A stretch of DNA of 64,000 bases from Catalinimonas alkaloidigena (GCF_029504655.1 NZ_JAQFIL010000001.1:4469001-4533000); one strand, 5' to 3'; counted from the stretch's first letter, positions 54,860-63,867 are shown. The notes: a model not told the origin generated them from the sequence alone. Numbers and translations are program-made.

Positions 54860-55822
54860 TTAAGCTACTAATTCAAAGGCTTCTTTCATGGCATCAGCTG
54901 TCTTTTTTACCGCAGCCTCGTCTTCCATATCACGAAGTTCCTGATTGAATGGCTCAGCCCGAATAGGGCCATCAAATCCAATCTGAATGAGCGCATTCAA
55001 AAACCCTTTTATGTCTATTACTCCACTACTCATGGGCAGCTCTCTTTTTCCATCTATCTGTTCCAGTCTGCTAAATCCAGAACGTGCGTCATTGAGGTCA
55101 CAGGCCACAACTTCACTGTTATTCAAAGTCAAAATGTCATTTACATTTTCACCAGCAGTGTACCAGTGGAAGCTATCCAGCACAAACCCTACATTGGGCT
55201 CGCCTATGGCAGTGATTAGTTCTTTGGTCTCAGCCATGCTGCGCATAAAAGGGTATTCTTTGGCATTCTGCAAGGTTTTTGGACCTACATACTCCAGACC
55301 AAACCGTATGTTATGATCACCTAAAATTTTAGCGACTTCGCGCAGTCGGATTGCGTGTTCCCTGAAGTTTTGCAGGTAATTGAGCGTAGGATGATTAGGC
55401 ATAATCCAGGTAGTGATCCGGTTCACGCCTGCTTTCTCTAATCCTTCTGCATGCTTAGGCAAAGCTTTTAGGTCAGCCTCAAAAGTACTGCGGTCGTTAC
55501 GAAACTGTACCGGCAGTCCGGCATTGCCCCACACCAGATTTTTTTGCTTCATATCAGCCAGAAGCTTCTCCCTCTCTGAAGAAGAAATGTCAGCGAGATA
55601 AGCTGAATGAGCACTCACCGACTCAAAACCATATTTGCTTGCCAAATCAATTAACTCTTTTTGTCCGACGCTTACACCGATTGAGCCGCCATCCAGTTGC
55701 ATTGTAAATTTACGTGAAGCAAAAGAGCGCCCAGGGTGGCCCAACACTTGAGTAAGGGGTGCAGATAAAGCGGCTGCGGTAAGTAAGGAAGATTTTTGAA
55801 TAAATTCGCGTCGGTTGTGCAT
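54860..55822 (-). CDS. Exported sugar phosphate isomerase/epimerase-like TIM-barrel protein
   Basis: 320 residues from the ATG at 55822, where a twin-arginine-like leader starts ('HNRREFIQKSSLLTAAALSA'). The body is an AP-endonuclease-2/xylose-isomerase-like TIM barrel: 'ELIDLASKYGFESVSAHSAY', 'IRFGLEYVGPKT', 'NVGFVLDSFHWYTAGEN', 'GVIDIKGFLNALIQIGFDGP', 'IRAEPFN'. Metal-binding Glu, Asp, His and Glu residues are in place. It probably isomerises a sugar derivative in the periplasm. It stands alone. Confidence 0.83.
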   Translation of the reverse strand: MHNRREFIQKSSLLTAAALSAPLTQVLGHPGRSFASRKFTMQLDGGSIGVSVGQKELIDLASKYGFESVSAHSAYLADISSSEREKLLADMKQKNLVWGNAGLPVQFRNDRSTFEADLKALPKHAEGLEKAGVNRITTWIMPNHPTLNYLQNFREHAIRLREVAKILGDHNIRFGLEYVGPKTLQNAKEYPFMRSMAETKELITAIGEPNVGFVLDSFHWYTAGENVNDILTLNNSEVVACDLNDARSGFSRLEQIDGKRELPMSSGVIDIKGFLNALIQIGFDGPIRAEPFNQELRDMEDEAAVKKTADAMKEAFELVA

Positions 55823-56021
55823 ATTTGTATTGTGTTTTTTCAAGTATAGCACTTTTTAGAAAAACTTAAAAACAGACAAAAAGGTCTGCATTGAAATATC
55901 CAAACTGAGCGCATATGTTTATCAATATTAATTGTGCTTAATTCAAAACATTTCAGACTCGATTCTATTTATTAGATGTAAGCTTAAATAGCCATTTTTT
56001 TAACTTTAATTGTGTATAGAT

Positions 56022-56603
56022 ATGAAATCGGTAGATAATAAATTCATTTTTTTTGCTTTTGCTTTAACAATATTTACTATTTCCGACCTGTTTGCCCAAG
56101 CTCAAAATCCTGCGATGACAGATAGCAGCAATGTTTATTTGGGAGAGGCAATCGGAAGGTCTCAGATTGAACTTAGCGAACTTCCGGAGGAAGTGACTGA
56201 AAGCATTAAAGCAACTGCGTATGGCGATATGAATATGATCGCTGTTTATAAGCTCAGTATAGTACCAGGACAAGAAACTGCTACGGATAGTATTATTAAT
56301 GCTTCGATGAGTAAAGATGGTAGTCGTCGTCCGTATCGTATGAGAAATGATAACTTAAGCCTTAACGAAACTTACTACCAGGACACTTATAACGACATTC
56401 GGAATGAGGAAATGGAGAGTACAGCTCAGGAAAATGCCACCGACGCTGACATGACTGAGGATGAGGCCGCACAGAAGGAAATGCCCTCAAATGTGGAAGT
56501 CTATTATGAGATTGAGGTAAATGACGAAGACAAAGCCGATACCTATGTACTCATGTTTGATGATAGCGGTCAGCTTACTCATACCATCCCTGAAGATATG
56601 TAA
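56022..56603 (+). CDS. Secreted acidic protein, possibly PepSY-like
   Basis: 193 residues from the ATG at 56022, with a signal peptide ('FALTIFTISDLFAQ'). 'ELPEEVTESIKATAYGDMNM' and 'VEVYYEIEVNDEDKADTYVL' with 'MFDDSGQLTHTIPEDM' resemble the beginning and end of PepSY-like domains (LP..V..AI...Y, then a beta pair with G), separated by a very acidic low-complexity stretch. Function unknown. It ends at a strong terminator. Confidence 0.6.
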   Translation: MKSVDNKFIFFAFALTIFTISDLFAQAQNPAMTDSSNVYLGEAIGRSQIELSELPEEVTESIKATAYGDMNMIAVYKLSIVPGQETATDSIINASMSKDGSRRPYRMRNDNLSLNETYYQDTYNDIRNEEMESTAQENATDADMTEDEAAQKEMPSNVEVYYEIEVNDEDKADTYVLMFDDSGQLTHTIPEDM

Positions 56604-56614
56604 GCGAAAACATG

Positions 56615-56641
56615 AAAACGGGCCAGTTGCCCGTTTTTTTT
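56615..56641 (+). terminator. Rho-independent terminator
   Basis: AAAACGGGC (56615-56623), loop CAGTT-like, GCCCGTTTT (56629-56637) and further T. It follows the acidic secreted protein gene by 12 bp. Confidence 0.88.
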
Positions 56642-56669
56642 GTTTAAGTACAACTGAACTGCTTCAATT

Positions 56670-57035
56670 TCAGTGGGCCGAAGCCATAAACTCAGGTCTG
56701 GCCTCTTGCTTAAAAAGTACCCAAAGTCCATAACCCCCTAATGCAGTCCCAAAAGGAAAGCCAGGTAGACTTACAATACTCAGAATGATGACAAGTATCC
56801 TGGCCCACTCCTGACGTTTAAGTAGTCCCCATCCTCCCAAGATACTTACTCCACCCATCGCAGCCATAAAAAAACCAAACCCTCCTCCTACTAAGGAAGT
56901 CACCCACATGGCGTTCTCATCTCCGGATATCAGTCCACTGCCCGCGATAAAAAGAGCGATAATCAATCCTGTAAGTACTGTAAGCGTACCTAATACGATA
57001 TGCAAATATGCGAGGATTTCAATGTGTCTGCGCAT
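56670..57035 (-). CDS. Small four-helix membrane protein
   Basis: 121 residues with four hydrophobic segments (about 8-32, 45-68, 78-92, 95-110) and glycine-rich turns ('SLVGGGFGFFMAAMGGVSIL'). The C-terminal 'GTALGGYGLWVLFKQEAR' is typical of small DUF-type inner membrane proteins with no known role. It lies between a convergent terminator and the polyamine genes. Confidence 0.7.
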   Translation of the reverse strand: MRRHIEILAYLHIVLGTLTVLTGLIIALFIAGSGLISGDENAMWVTSLVGGGFGFFMAAMGGVSILGGWGLLKRQEWARILVIILSIVSLPGFPFGTALGGYGLWVLFKQEARPEFMASAH

Positions 57036-57138
57036 TTCTTGTGTTGGTTAGGGTTGTTAATCAACACAATATAAAAATTCTGGTGAATATTTATTTTAAA
57101 TACTTCTTCAATTGTCTATCTGTACGGACGGTTGCTTG

Positions 57139-58278
57139 TCAGGAAAGCTTATGCTTATACGATTCATAACCGAAGGTCTTCACCAGCTCAAAGGTGTCGT
57201 CCTCATGCCAGATTCCGATAGAAGGATGCCTGACACCATTGAAAGTAGTGGTCTTCACCATAGTATAGTGCATCATATCATCGAATACCAGCATGTCTCC
57301 GGGCTTAAGAGGTTGATCAAAATGATAGTCGCCAACATAATCTCCTGCCAGACAGGTAGTACCTCCGATACGGTAAGCCGGATGTCCTGGTCTGGCGTCT
57401 TTGGCGCCCAGAATTTTAGGCTTGTAGGGCATCTCTATGCAATCAGGCATATGGGCAGCCACACTTACATCCAGTATTACCGCATGTATTCCTTTGCTGT
57501 CAATCACATCCTGTACCGTAGAAGTGAGATAACCAGTATCCCAGGCTACAGCGGAGCCTGGCTCCATGATAATCTCCAGATCATACTTTTCACGCATACT
57601 TTTAACCAGTCCGATCAGATGATTGATATCATAACCTTCTCTCGTCATCAGGTGCCCACCTCCCATATTCAGCCATTTGGCCTGATGGAGCAAGTGACTG
57701 AATTTGGCTTCTACTTCTTTGAGTGTGCGTTCTAATGCATGGGAATCACTTTCACAAAGCGTGTGGAAATGTAAACCTTCTATGCCTTCCGGCAGTTTAT
57801 CTCCAATCTGGTCGGCGGTAACGCCCAGTCGGGTGCCAATGGCACACGGATTATACAGGTCTGTTTCTACCTCAGAATATTCCGGATTGATGCGTAACGC
57901 ACAGGAGATCTCCTTTGTATTGGCTTTCACTTTGTCTTTAAAGCGCTCCCACTGCGCAGGAGAATTGAAGGTGATATGGTTACAATAACTCATCAGTTCA
58001 TCAAACTCATCCTCAAAATAGGCCGGACTATAGGCATGTACTTCATCACCAAACTCCTCAAAACCCAATCGTGCTTCGTGCAAAGAAGAAGCAGTAGTAC
58101 CGTGCAAATATTTTTTGATCAATCCGAAGGTACTGAACATAGCAAAACCTTTGAGTGCCAGTATGATGTTGACACCTGATTCATCCTGTACTCGCTTCAT
58201 AATCTCCAGATTACGGCGTAATTTACGCTCTTCCAACACAAAACAGGCTGAGGGAACTTCCTTAAAATTGATAGGCAT
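57139..58278 (-). CDS. nspC: Carboxynorspermidine decarboxylase
   Basis: 379 residues. 'ACFVLEERKLRRNLEIMKRV' and 'IILALKGFAMFSTFGLIKKY' (PLP Lys in 'ALKGFA') are the barrel start of NspC, which belongs to the alanine-racemase fold of fold-III decarboxylases. 'LNMGGGHLMTREGYDINHLI' and 'IMEPGSAVAWDTGYLTSTV' are further PLP-binding blocks, and the C-terminal 'GDMLVFDDMMHYTMVKTTTF' closes the active site. It converts carboxynorspermidine or carboxyspermidine to norspermidine or spermidine. It follows the dehydrogenase gene by 53 bp. Confidence 0.93.
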   Translation of the reverse strand: MPINFKEVPSACFVLEERKLRRNLEIMKRVQDESGVNIILALKGFAMFSTFGLIKKYLHGTTASSLHEARLGFEEFGDEVHAYSPAYFEDEFDELMSYCNHITFNSPAQWERFKDKVKANTKEISCALRINPEYSEVETDLYNPCAIGTRLGVTADQIGDKLPEGIEGLHFHTLCESDSHALERTLKEVEAKFSHLLHQAKWLNMGGGHLMTREGYDINHLIGLVKSMREKYDLEIIMEPGSAVAWDTGYLTSTVQDVIDSKGIHAVILDVSVAAHMPDCIEMPYKPKILGAKDARPGHPAYRIGGTTCLAGDYVGDYHFDQPLKPGDMLVFDDMMHYTMVKTTTFNGVRHPSIGIWHEDDTFELVKTFGYESYKHKLS

Positions 58279-58296
58279 AATAGGTATTCATTGAAA

Positions 58297-58317
58297 AGGG
58301 AGGCTTTACACCTCCCC
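58297..58317 (-). terminator. Hairpin between the two polyamine genes
   Basis: On the minus strand GGGGAGG, a 7-nt loop and CCTCCC, followed by TTTTC. A short GC stem with a T-run, so it could lower expression of nspC relative to the upstream gene. Confidence 0.5.
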
Positions 58318-58331
58318 TATTTTGCTGTATA

Positions 58332-59558
58332 TTAATTGATGTTGTAATCGTCAAAAGCCAGTGGTTCGTCCACTTTTTCATGCCAGGGCAGCCCGTATTT
58401 GTTGAGGGCTTCCATAAAAGGGTCTGGATCAAATTCTTCCACATTAAAGACCCCTTCTTTCTTCCACTCTCCGGTCAGCATTAGCATAGCCCCGATCATA
58501 GCAGGTACGCCGGTAGTGTAGGATACTGCCTGCGCACTAACTTCTTTATAGGTTTCGGCATGGTCGCAGTTATTATAAACATAATAAGTCTTCTCCTGGC
58601 CATCTTTGATCCCTTTAATCTGACAGCCGATAGAAGTCTGCCCTTTATAATTTTCACCCAATGTACCTGGTTCCGGTAGTACTGCCTTCAGAAACTCCAG
58701 GGGCACGATATCCATTCCGTTGAATTTAACTGGATCAATACGCGTCATACCTACATTTTGCAATACTGTCAAGTGCTTAATGTACTCCTGTCCGAAAGTC
58801 ATCCAGAAGCGGGCCCGCTTCAGATGTTTGATGTTTTTGGTAAGTGACTCCAGTTCTTCATGATAGAGCAGGTAAGACTCCTTAGGACCAATCTCGGGAT
58901 AGTCAATCGGCCGGTGAATTTCCAGTGGCTTTGTTTCCTTCCACGCTCCTTTTTCCCAGTAGCGGCCATTTTGCGTAATCTCACGAATATTGATCTCGGG
59001 ATTGAAGTTAGTCGCGAAAGCCTTGCCGTGATCTCCGGCATTACAATCAATGATATCCAGGTAGTGGATTTCATCAAAATGATGCTTTTGTGCATAAGCA
59101 GTGAACACCCCGGTTACGCCGGGATCAAAGCCACAACCGAGTAAGGCCATCAGACCGGCTTCTTTAAAACGATCCTGATATTCCCATTGCCACTTGTATT
59201 CAAATTTCGCTACATCTTTTGGCTCGTAATTAGCAGTATCCAGATAATGTACCCCGGTTTCCAGACAGGCATCCATGATCGTCAGATCCTGATAAGGCAA
59301 TGCTACATTGATTACCATCTCCGGCTTGAATTTGTTGATCAATGCTACCAGCTCGGGTACATGATCAGCATCTACCCGGGCGGTCTGAATAGGCTGGGCA
59401 TCAGGATATTTTTCAGCTACCATCCGGGCAATAGCATCGCATTTGGATTGAGTACGGCTGGCCAGCATAATTTCTGAAAAAACTTCAGGAACGGAGGCAC
59501 ATTTGTGGGCAACGACATTCCCTACACCACCGGCTCCAATGATTAACACTTTACTCAT
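58332..59558 (-). CDS. Carboxynorspermidine dehydrogenase (saccharopine dehydrogenase family)
   Basis: 408 residues from the ATG at 59558 ('MSKVLIIGAGGVGNVVAHKC'), where the Rossmann fold begins; the longer frame reads through the promoter. 'MVINVALPYQDLTIMDACLE' and 'DTANYEPKDVAKFEYKWQWE' are family blocks, and 'ALLGCGFDPGVTGVFTAYAQ' is the active-site region. Paired with NspC it makes carboxy(nor)spermidine from aspartate semialdehyde and a diamine, the alternative polyamine route of Vibrio and many Bacteroidota. Confidence 0.92.
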   Translation of the reverse strand: MSKVLIIGAGGVGNVVAHKCASVPEVFSEIMLASRTQSKCDAIARMVAEKYPDAQPIQTARVDADHVPELVALINKFKPEMVINVALPYQDLTIMDACLETGVHYLDTANYEPKDVAKFEYKWQWEYQDRFKEAGLMALLGCGFDPGVTGVFTAYAQKHHFDEIHYLDIIDCNAGDHGKAFATNFNPEINIREITQNGRYWEKGAWKETKPLEIHRPIDYPEIGPKESYLLYHEELESLTKNIKHLKRARFWMTFGQEYIKHLTVLQNVGMTRIDPVKFNGMDIVPLEFLKAVLPEPGTLGENYKGQTSIGCQIKGIKDGQEKTYYVYNNCDHAETYKEVSAQAVSYTTGVPAMIGAMLMLTGEWKKEGVFNVEEFDPDPFMEALNKYGLPWHEKVDEPLAFDDYNIN

Positions 59559-59592
59559 AGGTCTAAAAAGTTTATAATGGCATGATGTGTCG

Positions 59593-59621
59593 CAAAGGTA
59601 CAAATTCAACCCATAAAGCAA
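59593..59621 (-). promoter_or_regulatory. Promoter of the polyamine operon
   Basis: Minus strand TTG (59619-59621), 18 bp, then TACCTTTG (59593-59600), a perfect TAnnTTTG, 34 bp upstream of the start codon. The same element form precedes mnmE. Confidence 0.68.
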
Positions 59622-59660
59622 ATAGGTGTTTGCCCAAGCTCAAAAAAATGAATCGCTATA

Positions 59661-59695
59661 AAAAAAAGATTGTCCCGACGGAAGCGAAACAATCT
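59661..59695 (-). terminator. Terminator of the dps gene
   Basis: Minus strand AGATTGT (59689-59695) pairs with ACAATCT (59667-59673), with partly paired inner bases, followed by a run of T. It lies 35 bp after the dps stop. Confidence 0.75.
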
Positions 59696-59729
59696 CTCAG
59701 AAATTGAAATTACAAAATTCAATCTGTCC

Positions 59730-60203
59730 TTATCCTAGAAATGCTTTTAACATCCAGATACGCTTTTCAGTCTCGGTAATCAATTCACTGATCACCGTTA
59801 TAGTAGCTTCATCCTGAAAACTTTCTGCCAGATGCAGTACTTCCTTAAGATCATATAACAGTACCTGGCTGTTCTTCATCGCTATACTTACCGCCTCTTC
59901 TCCCTTGCTGATATTTTTGGCAGAGCTAAGCTGCGCCTGCTGAAAATATTCTTCTATGGTATGTAATGGCGTAGCTCCCAATGCACGAATACGCTCTGCG
60001 ATAACATCTACAGCTTCGCTGGCTTCTCTGTATAAATCCTCAAATTTATCATGTAATTGGAAAAAAAGGTGTCCCTTTACATTCCAGTGAAACCCTCTTA
60101 AATTATGATAATACAGCTGATAGTCAGCAAGCAGTTGATTCAGCTCTTGTACAAGTTTTTCATTTCTCACTTCAGTGCGAGATTTAGCGACTACAGTGTT
60201 CAT
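59730..60203 (-). CDS. dps: Dps-family ferritin-like DNA-protection protein
   Basis: 157 residues. 'FHWNVKGHLFFQLHDKFEDL' and 'YREASEAVDVIAERIRALGA' carry the inter-subunit ferroxidase ligands (His, His, Asp, Glu). Family length and helix pattern fit. It forms a dodecamer that stores iron and removes peroxide. It is divergent from oxyR with a 92-bp gap and has a clear promoter. OxyR control is the natural inference. Confidence 0.94.
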   Translation of the reverse strand: MNTVVAKSRTEVRNEKLVQELNQLLADYQLYYHNLRGFHWNVKGHLFFQLHDKFEDLYREASEAVDVIAERIRALGATPLHTIEEYFQQAQLSSAKNISKGEEAVSIAMKNSQVLLYDLKEVLHLAESFQDEATITVISELITETEKRIWMLKAFLG

Positions 60204-60225
60204 TGTTTTGTTGCTTTGATATCCA

Positions 60226-60257
60226 CAAATATACGCATCATGTTATCATCAGAACAA
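60226..60257 (-). promoter_or_regulatory. dps promoter
   Basis: Minus strand TTG (60255-60257) and TATATTTG (60226-60233), a perfect TAnnTTTG with 21-bp spacing, 22 bp upstream of the dps ATG. Confidence 0.65.
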
Positions 60258-60295
60258 TTGATATTTATTATATTAGCATAACTAAAACTTATATT

Positions 60296-61240
60296 ATGAC
60301 CCTGGAACAACTTCAATACGCTTTGGCGGTATATCATCAGCTCAGTATCATCAAGGCTGCTGAAGCTTCTCATGTGAGTCAGCCCGCACTAAGCATGCAA
60401 ATCAAAAAACTGGAAGATGAAATCGGCTTTACCTTATTTGACCGTACGCATAAACCGTTGCGTGTTACTGAGTCCGGAAAAGTATTTCTTGAAAAGGCAA
60501 AAGAAGTCGCTTTATCATTTAAAGGATTACAGGGCCTTGCGGAAGAATTGCAAAGCAGTGAAAGTGGTTTACTTAAAGTAGGGATTATTCCTACTTTAGC
60601 CCCTTATCTCCTGCCTTTGTTTGTGAAGCAGTTCAATGCTAAACACCCTGAAATTGAATTACACATCACCGAATTAACCACCGAAGAGACCCTTTCTCAG
60701 CTCAGAAATGGCAAACTGGATGCGGGTATCATCGCTACTCCGGTCAGCGCCAGCGGGCTTATTTTTGAGATTTTGTTCTACGAACGCTTCTTCATCTATA
60801 TCTCAGAAGACCACTCCTTATACAATAAAGAAAATATTCAACTGGATGAAATCGCCGGTAAAGACTTATGGTTGCTGAAAGAAGGAAACTGTTTCCGAAA
60901 TCAGATCAACGATATCTGTCATCTGGGCAAGAAGACTACCCAGGAAAAATTCACCTACGAAAGTAGCTCTATTGCATCACTCATGCGCATTGTAGAGCAT
61001 CAGGGAGGCATTACTTTCATTCCTGAACTGGCAACCTTGGGCGTAAGTGCAGTGAAAGAAAATATGCTCAGAGATATCAGTGGGCAGAAAGTCGTCAGAG
61101 AGATTAGTCTGGTACACAGCCGCTTCCACTACAAACAAAAAATATTCAACAAGCTTAAAGCCAGCATAATACAGAGTATTCCCCAGTATATGCTCACCGC
61201 CGGTAAGTATGAAGTCGTAGATTCGTTTATTCGTGTATAA
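60296..61240 (+). CDS. oxyR: Hydrogen-peroxide-responsive LysR regulator OxyR
   Basis: 314 residues from the ATG at 60296 ('MTLEQLQYALAVYHQLSIIK'), the canonical LysR start. HTH 'KAAEASHVSQPALSMQIKKL'. The effector domain carries 'LLKEGNCFRNQINDICHL', giving Cys at positions 199 and 208, the same numbers as the redox pair of E. coli OxyR. The longer frame starting at 60203 would overlap the dps promoter. It is divergent from dps. Oxidation should form the disulfide and activate dps and other peroxide genes. Confidence 0.93.
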   Translation: MTLEQLQYALAVYHQLSIIKAAEASHVSQPALSMQIKKLEDEIGFTLFDRTHKPLRVTESGKVFLEKAKEVALSFKGLQGLAEELQSSESGLLKVGIIPTLAPYLLPLFVKQFNAKHPEIELHITELTTEETLSQLRNGKLDAGIIATPVSASGLIFEILFYERFFIYISEDHSLYNKENIQLDEIAGKDLWLLKEGNCFRNQINDICHLGKKTTQEKFTYESSSIASLMRIVEHQGGITFIPELATLGVSAVKENMLRDISGQKVVREISLVHSRFHYKQKIFNKLKASIIQSIPQYMLTAGKYEVVDSFIRV

Positions 61241-61277
61241 TTTTTTGGATAAAATAAATCCTTTTTCTAAATTGACC

Positions 61278-61291
61278 GTTGTATATACAAC
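61278..61291. promoter_or_regulatory. Palindromic operator upstream of marR
   Basis: GTTGTATATACAAC, a perfect 14-bp dyad, 17 bp before the marR start. Its 12-bp core TTGTATATACAA is repeated exactly upstream of yceI (61780-61791). A MarR dimer binding both would repress itself and yceI. Confidence 0.72.
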
Positions 61292-61308
61292 AAAAGTAGA
61301 AACAAAAT

Positions 61309-61758
61309 ATGAAGCTTGAGGAAGTCATAAAACAGGATCAGTTTAAAAATTCTTATTATAAAGCGATACTTAATATCAGAGTAACAGAAAGCTGGCTATC
61401 CAATCAGGTGAATCAGTGCCTGAAGCCTTTCGGCATATCTCAGGAGCAATACAATGTATTGCGTATTCTGAAAGGTCAGTACCCCAAACCTTCATCTTTA
61501 CAATTGATTACTGAACGCATGGTTAACCGAATGTCTAATGCTACCCGTCTGGTAGAGAAGCTTAGGCTGGGGGGCTATGTTACTCGTAAAGAATGTTCAA
61601 GTAATCGTCGTAAAGTGGATATTCTGATTACTGAAAAGGGTATGGAACTTCTGGAGCAAATCAGGCCGGAAATAGAGGGAAGTATGGACCGCATGAAAAA
61701 CCTGAGCCAGGAGGAAGCAGAACTGTTAAACAAGCTGCTTGACAAGTTTAGGGGGTAA
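61309..61758 (+). CDS. MarR-family transcriptional regulator
   Basis: 149 residues. Winged helix: 'QCLKPFGISQEQYNVLRILK' (recognition region), 'RMVNRMSNATRLVEKLRLGG' and 'RKECSSNRRKVDILITEKGM' (wing), then dimer helices ('LSQEEAELLNKLLDKF'). A Cys in the wing ('ECSSNRR') could be a redox switch, as in OhrR/MarR-type sensors. It lies 63 bp upstream of the YceI-like gene, with an identical operator in each promoter. Confidence 0.9.
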   Translation: MKLEEVIKQDQFKNSYYKAILNIRVTESWLSNQVNQCLKPFGISQEQYNVLRILKGQYPKPSSLQLITERMVNRMSNATRLVEKLRLGGYVTRKECSSNRRKVDILITEKGMELLEQIRPEIEGSMDRMKNLSQEEAELLNKLLDKFRG

Positions 61759-61779
61759 AAAAAAATTTTGTTAAATTAA

Positions 61780-61791
61780 TTGTATATACAA
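61780..61791. promoter_or_regulatory. Palindromic operator upstream of the yceI-like gene
   Basis: TTGTATATACAA, identical to the core of the marR operator. It is 30 bp before the yceI-like start, overlapping the likely promoter. Confidence 0.7.
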
Positions 61792-61821
61792 ATATATTAT
61801 AAACAACTAAATTCATTAATT

Positions 61822-62370
61822 ATGGAAAATGTAGCAGAAAAAAAAGCTAGCTGGGCAGTTGATCCTATGCATTCAGAAATCCAGTTTAAAGTAAAACACC
61901 TGGTGATATCTACTGTGACCGGTAGCTTTGGGAAATATGATGCCAGCTTCAGCAGTGAGAAAGAAGACTTCTCAGATGCCCAAATCAGTTTTTCAGCAGA
62001 CGTCAATAGCATCAGTACCAACAATGAGCAGAGAGATGCCCACCTGAAATCTGATGATTTTTTTAATGCTGAGCAGTATCCTAATCTGGCTTTTACATCC
62101 AAAACGTTGAAAAAGACAGCTGATGATGCGTATAAGTTAGTAGGAGACTTAACTATTCGAGATATTACAAAAACTGTAGAACTGGATGTAGAGTACGGTG
62201 GTACTATGGTAGACCCTTATGGCAATACCAAAGTTGGCTTTGAGGTTTCTGGAAAAATCAATCGCAAAGAATTTGGCTTAAAATGGGATGCCATAACTGA
62301 AGCCGGAGGCGCTGTGGTAAGTGATCAGGTAAAAATTATTGCTAACGTTCAATTTGCCAGGCAGGCTTAA
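61822..62370 (+). CDS. YceI-family lipid-binding-like protein
   Basis: 182 residues from the ATG at 61822 (the longer frame runs into the operator). 'WAVDPMHSEIQFKVKHLVIS', 'SISTNNEQRDAHLKSDDFFN' and 'DLTIRDITKTVELDVEYGGT' are YceI lipocalin-like strands, and 'GKINRKEFGLKWDAITEAGG' is the last block. There is no signal peptide, unlike E. coli YceI, so it is probably cytosolic. Members bind polyisoprenoids. MarR-controlled yceI genes are frequent in Bacteroidota. Confidence 0.9.
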   Translation: MENVAEKKASWAVDPMHSEIQFKVKHLVISTVTGSFGKYDASFSSEKEDFSDAQISFSADVNSISTNNEQRDAHLKSDDFFNAEQYPNLAFTSKTLKKTADDAYKLVGDLTIRDITKTVELDVEYGGTMVDPYGNTKVGFEVSGKINRKEFGLKWDAITEAGGAVVSDQVKIIANVQFARQA

Positions 62371-62384
62371 GAAAAAAGCTGGAA

Positions 62385-62432
62385 GCCGGGAGTTAGGAGT
62401 CAGAAGTTTTCCTTCGGACTTCTGGCTCCGGC
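62385..62432. repeat. Intergenic imperfect-hairpin repeat, copy B
   Basis: GCCGGGAGTTAGGAGTCAG and CTTCTGGCTCCGGC are inverted, with AAGTTTTCCTTCGGA between. Same order of words as copy A (1771-1819). Non-coding, just after the yceI-like gene. Confidence 0.6.
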
Positions 62433-62494
62433 ATTCCAATCTTAAACTTTTCTTAAATCACTCTTTCTTATATACCATTCACGATTGACTCTGC

Positions 62495-63754
62495 TCATCC
62501 CCTCACCTGCCCATCTCCATAAATCTGCCATTTGTAGCTGGTAAGTTCAGGCAAGGCCATAGGTCCACGGGCATGAAGTTTTTGTGTGCTGATCCCAATT
62601 TCCGCTCCCATGCCAAACTGAGCGCCGTCAGTGTAAGCAGTAGAGGTATTGGCATAGACAGCTGCGGCATCTACTGAGCGCATGTACGCTTCAATTACCT
62701 TTTTATCCTCAGCAACGATTGCCTCGCTATGTTTGGAGCTGTATGTGGCAATATGATCAAGTGCTTCTTCCAGACTGCCTACGGTCTTTATGGACATTTT
62801 ATGTGCTAAAAATTCAGTTCCGAAGTGCTCAGCCTGAGCTTTATGCAAGAACGCGGCAGGATACACCCCTTCCAGGTACGCATAGCTTTCAGCATCAGCA
62901 TAGACTTCTACTTCTTTGGTGATGAGCTTGTGCGTAAGGGCTTCCAGATCCGCCAGTCTTTCCCGGTGAATGATCAGGCAATCCAATGCATTGCATACGC
63001 TCACCCTGCGGGTTTTCGCGTTAAAAATAATTTCTTTTCCCTTTTTCAGGTCTCCACTTTCATCAAAGTAGGTATGTACGATACCTGCACCGGTTTCTAT
63101 GACCGGGACTTTGGCATGGTCACGCACAAAATTGATCAGCCCCTGGCTACCTCTGGGAATGATGATATCTATATAGCCCACGGCTTCCAGCATCACCTGA
63201 GTAGCTTCACGTCCGGCAGGCATAAGATAAAGCATATACTCGTTGATCTGATGTTTTTTCAGCACTTCATGGATGATACTTGCGATGGCAATGTTAGAAA
63301 ATTCAGCATCACTCCCACCTTTTAGGACACAGGCATTGCCCGACTTCAGGCAAAGCGCAAATACATCAAAAGTCACGTTGGGGCGGGCTTCGTAAATGAT
63401 ACCGATTACTCCCATCGGCACGCTCATTTTCTTCAATTGGAGACCATTGTCAAGTGTTTTTTCCTCCAAAACTTTTCCCAGTGGAGAACTTAGTTTTGCC
63501 ACATTGCGCATGTCAGCCGCAATTCCCTGAATACGCTCGGCAGTAAGCATCAGACGATCATACTTTGGATCGTTGGAGTCCATACGGTCCAGATCTTTTT
63601 GGTTGGCATCCAGTATAGCTTCAGTCTGCTTAACCGCCAGATCAGCTACTTCATTAAGCACCTGATTGATTTGCTTATCACTCAGTTGATAGGCTTTGCG
63701 TGCCGCTTTTTGTACTGCTTCCAGATGTTGGGTAATATTCGTTGCTGTAATCAT
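62495..63754 (-). CDS. proA: Glutamate-5-semialdehyde dehydrogenase
   Basis: 419 residues. '[20 protein letters not shown]' and '[20 protein letters not shown]' are the NADP-binding blocks, '[20 protein letters not shown]' holds the catalytic Cys in 'SVCNALDCL', and '[20 protein letters not shown]' with '[20 protein letters not shown]' forms the end of ProA. It reduces gamma-glutamyl phosphate in proline synthesis. proB is not in the window. Confidence 0.96.
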   Translation of the reverse strand: MITATNITQHLEAVQKAARKAYQLSDKQINQVLNEVADLAVKQTEAILDANQKDLDRMDSNDPKYDRLMLTAERIQGIAADMRNVAKLSSPLGKVLEEKTLDNGLQLKKMSVPMGVIGIIYEARPNVTFDVFALCLKSGNACVLKGGSDAEFSNIAIASIIHEVLKKHQINEYMLYLMPAGREATQVMLEAVGYIDIIIPRGSQGLINFVRDHAKVPVIETGAGIVHTYFDESGDLKKGKEIIFNAKTRRVSVCNALDCLIIHRERLADLEALTHKLITKEVEVYADAESYAYLEGVYPAAFLHKAQAEHFGTEFLAHKMSIKTVGSLEEALDHIATYSSKHSEAIVAEDKKVIEAYMRSVDAAAVYANTSTAYTDGAQFGMGAEIGISTQKLHARGPMALPELTSYKWQIYGDGQVRG

Positions 63755-63826
63755 GTCCCAAAATTAACAAAACTGAATTTACAAAGAAGATTAAGCTCTT
63801 GATAATGACCAACGTTTTTAACGATC

Positions 63827-63856
63827 CACAAAAAAAAGCTACTCCAGAAGAGTAGC
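63827..63856 (-). terminator. Terminator of the SulP-like gene
   Basis: Minus strand GCTACTC (63850-63856), loop TTCTG, GAGTAGC (63838-63844), then a T-run (A-run on the plus strand up to 63837). It lies 11 bp after the stop codon at 63868. Confidence 0.85.
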
Positions 63857-63867
63857 CTTGTTATGTT

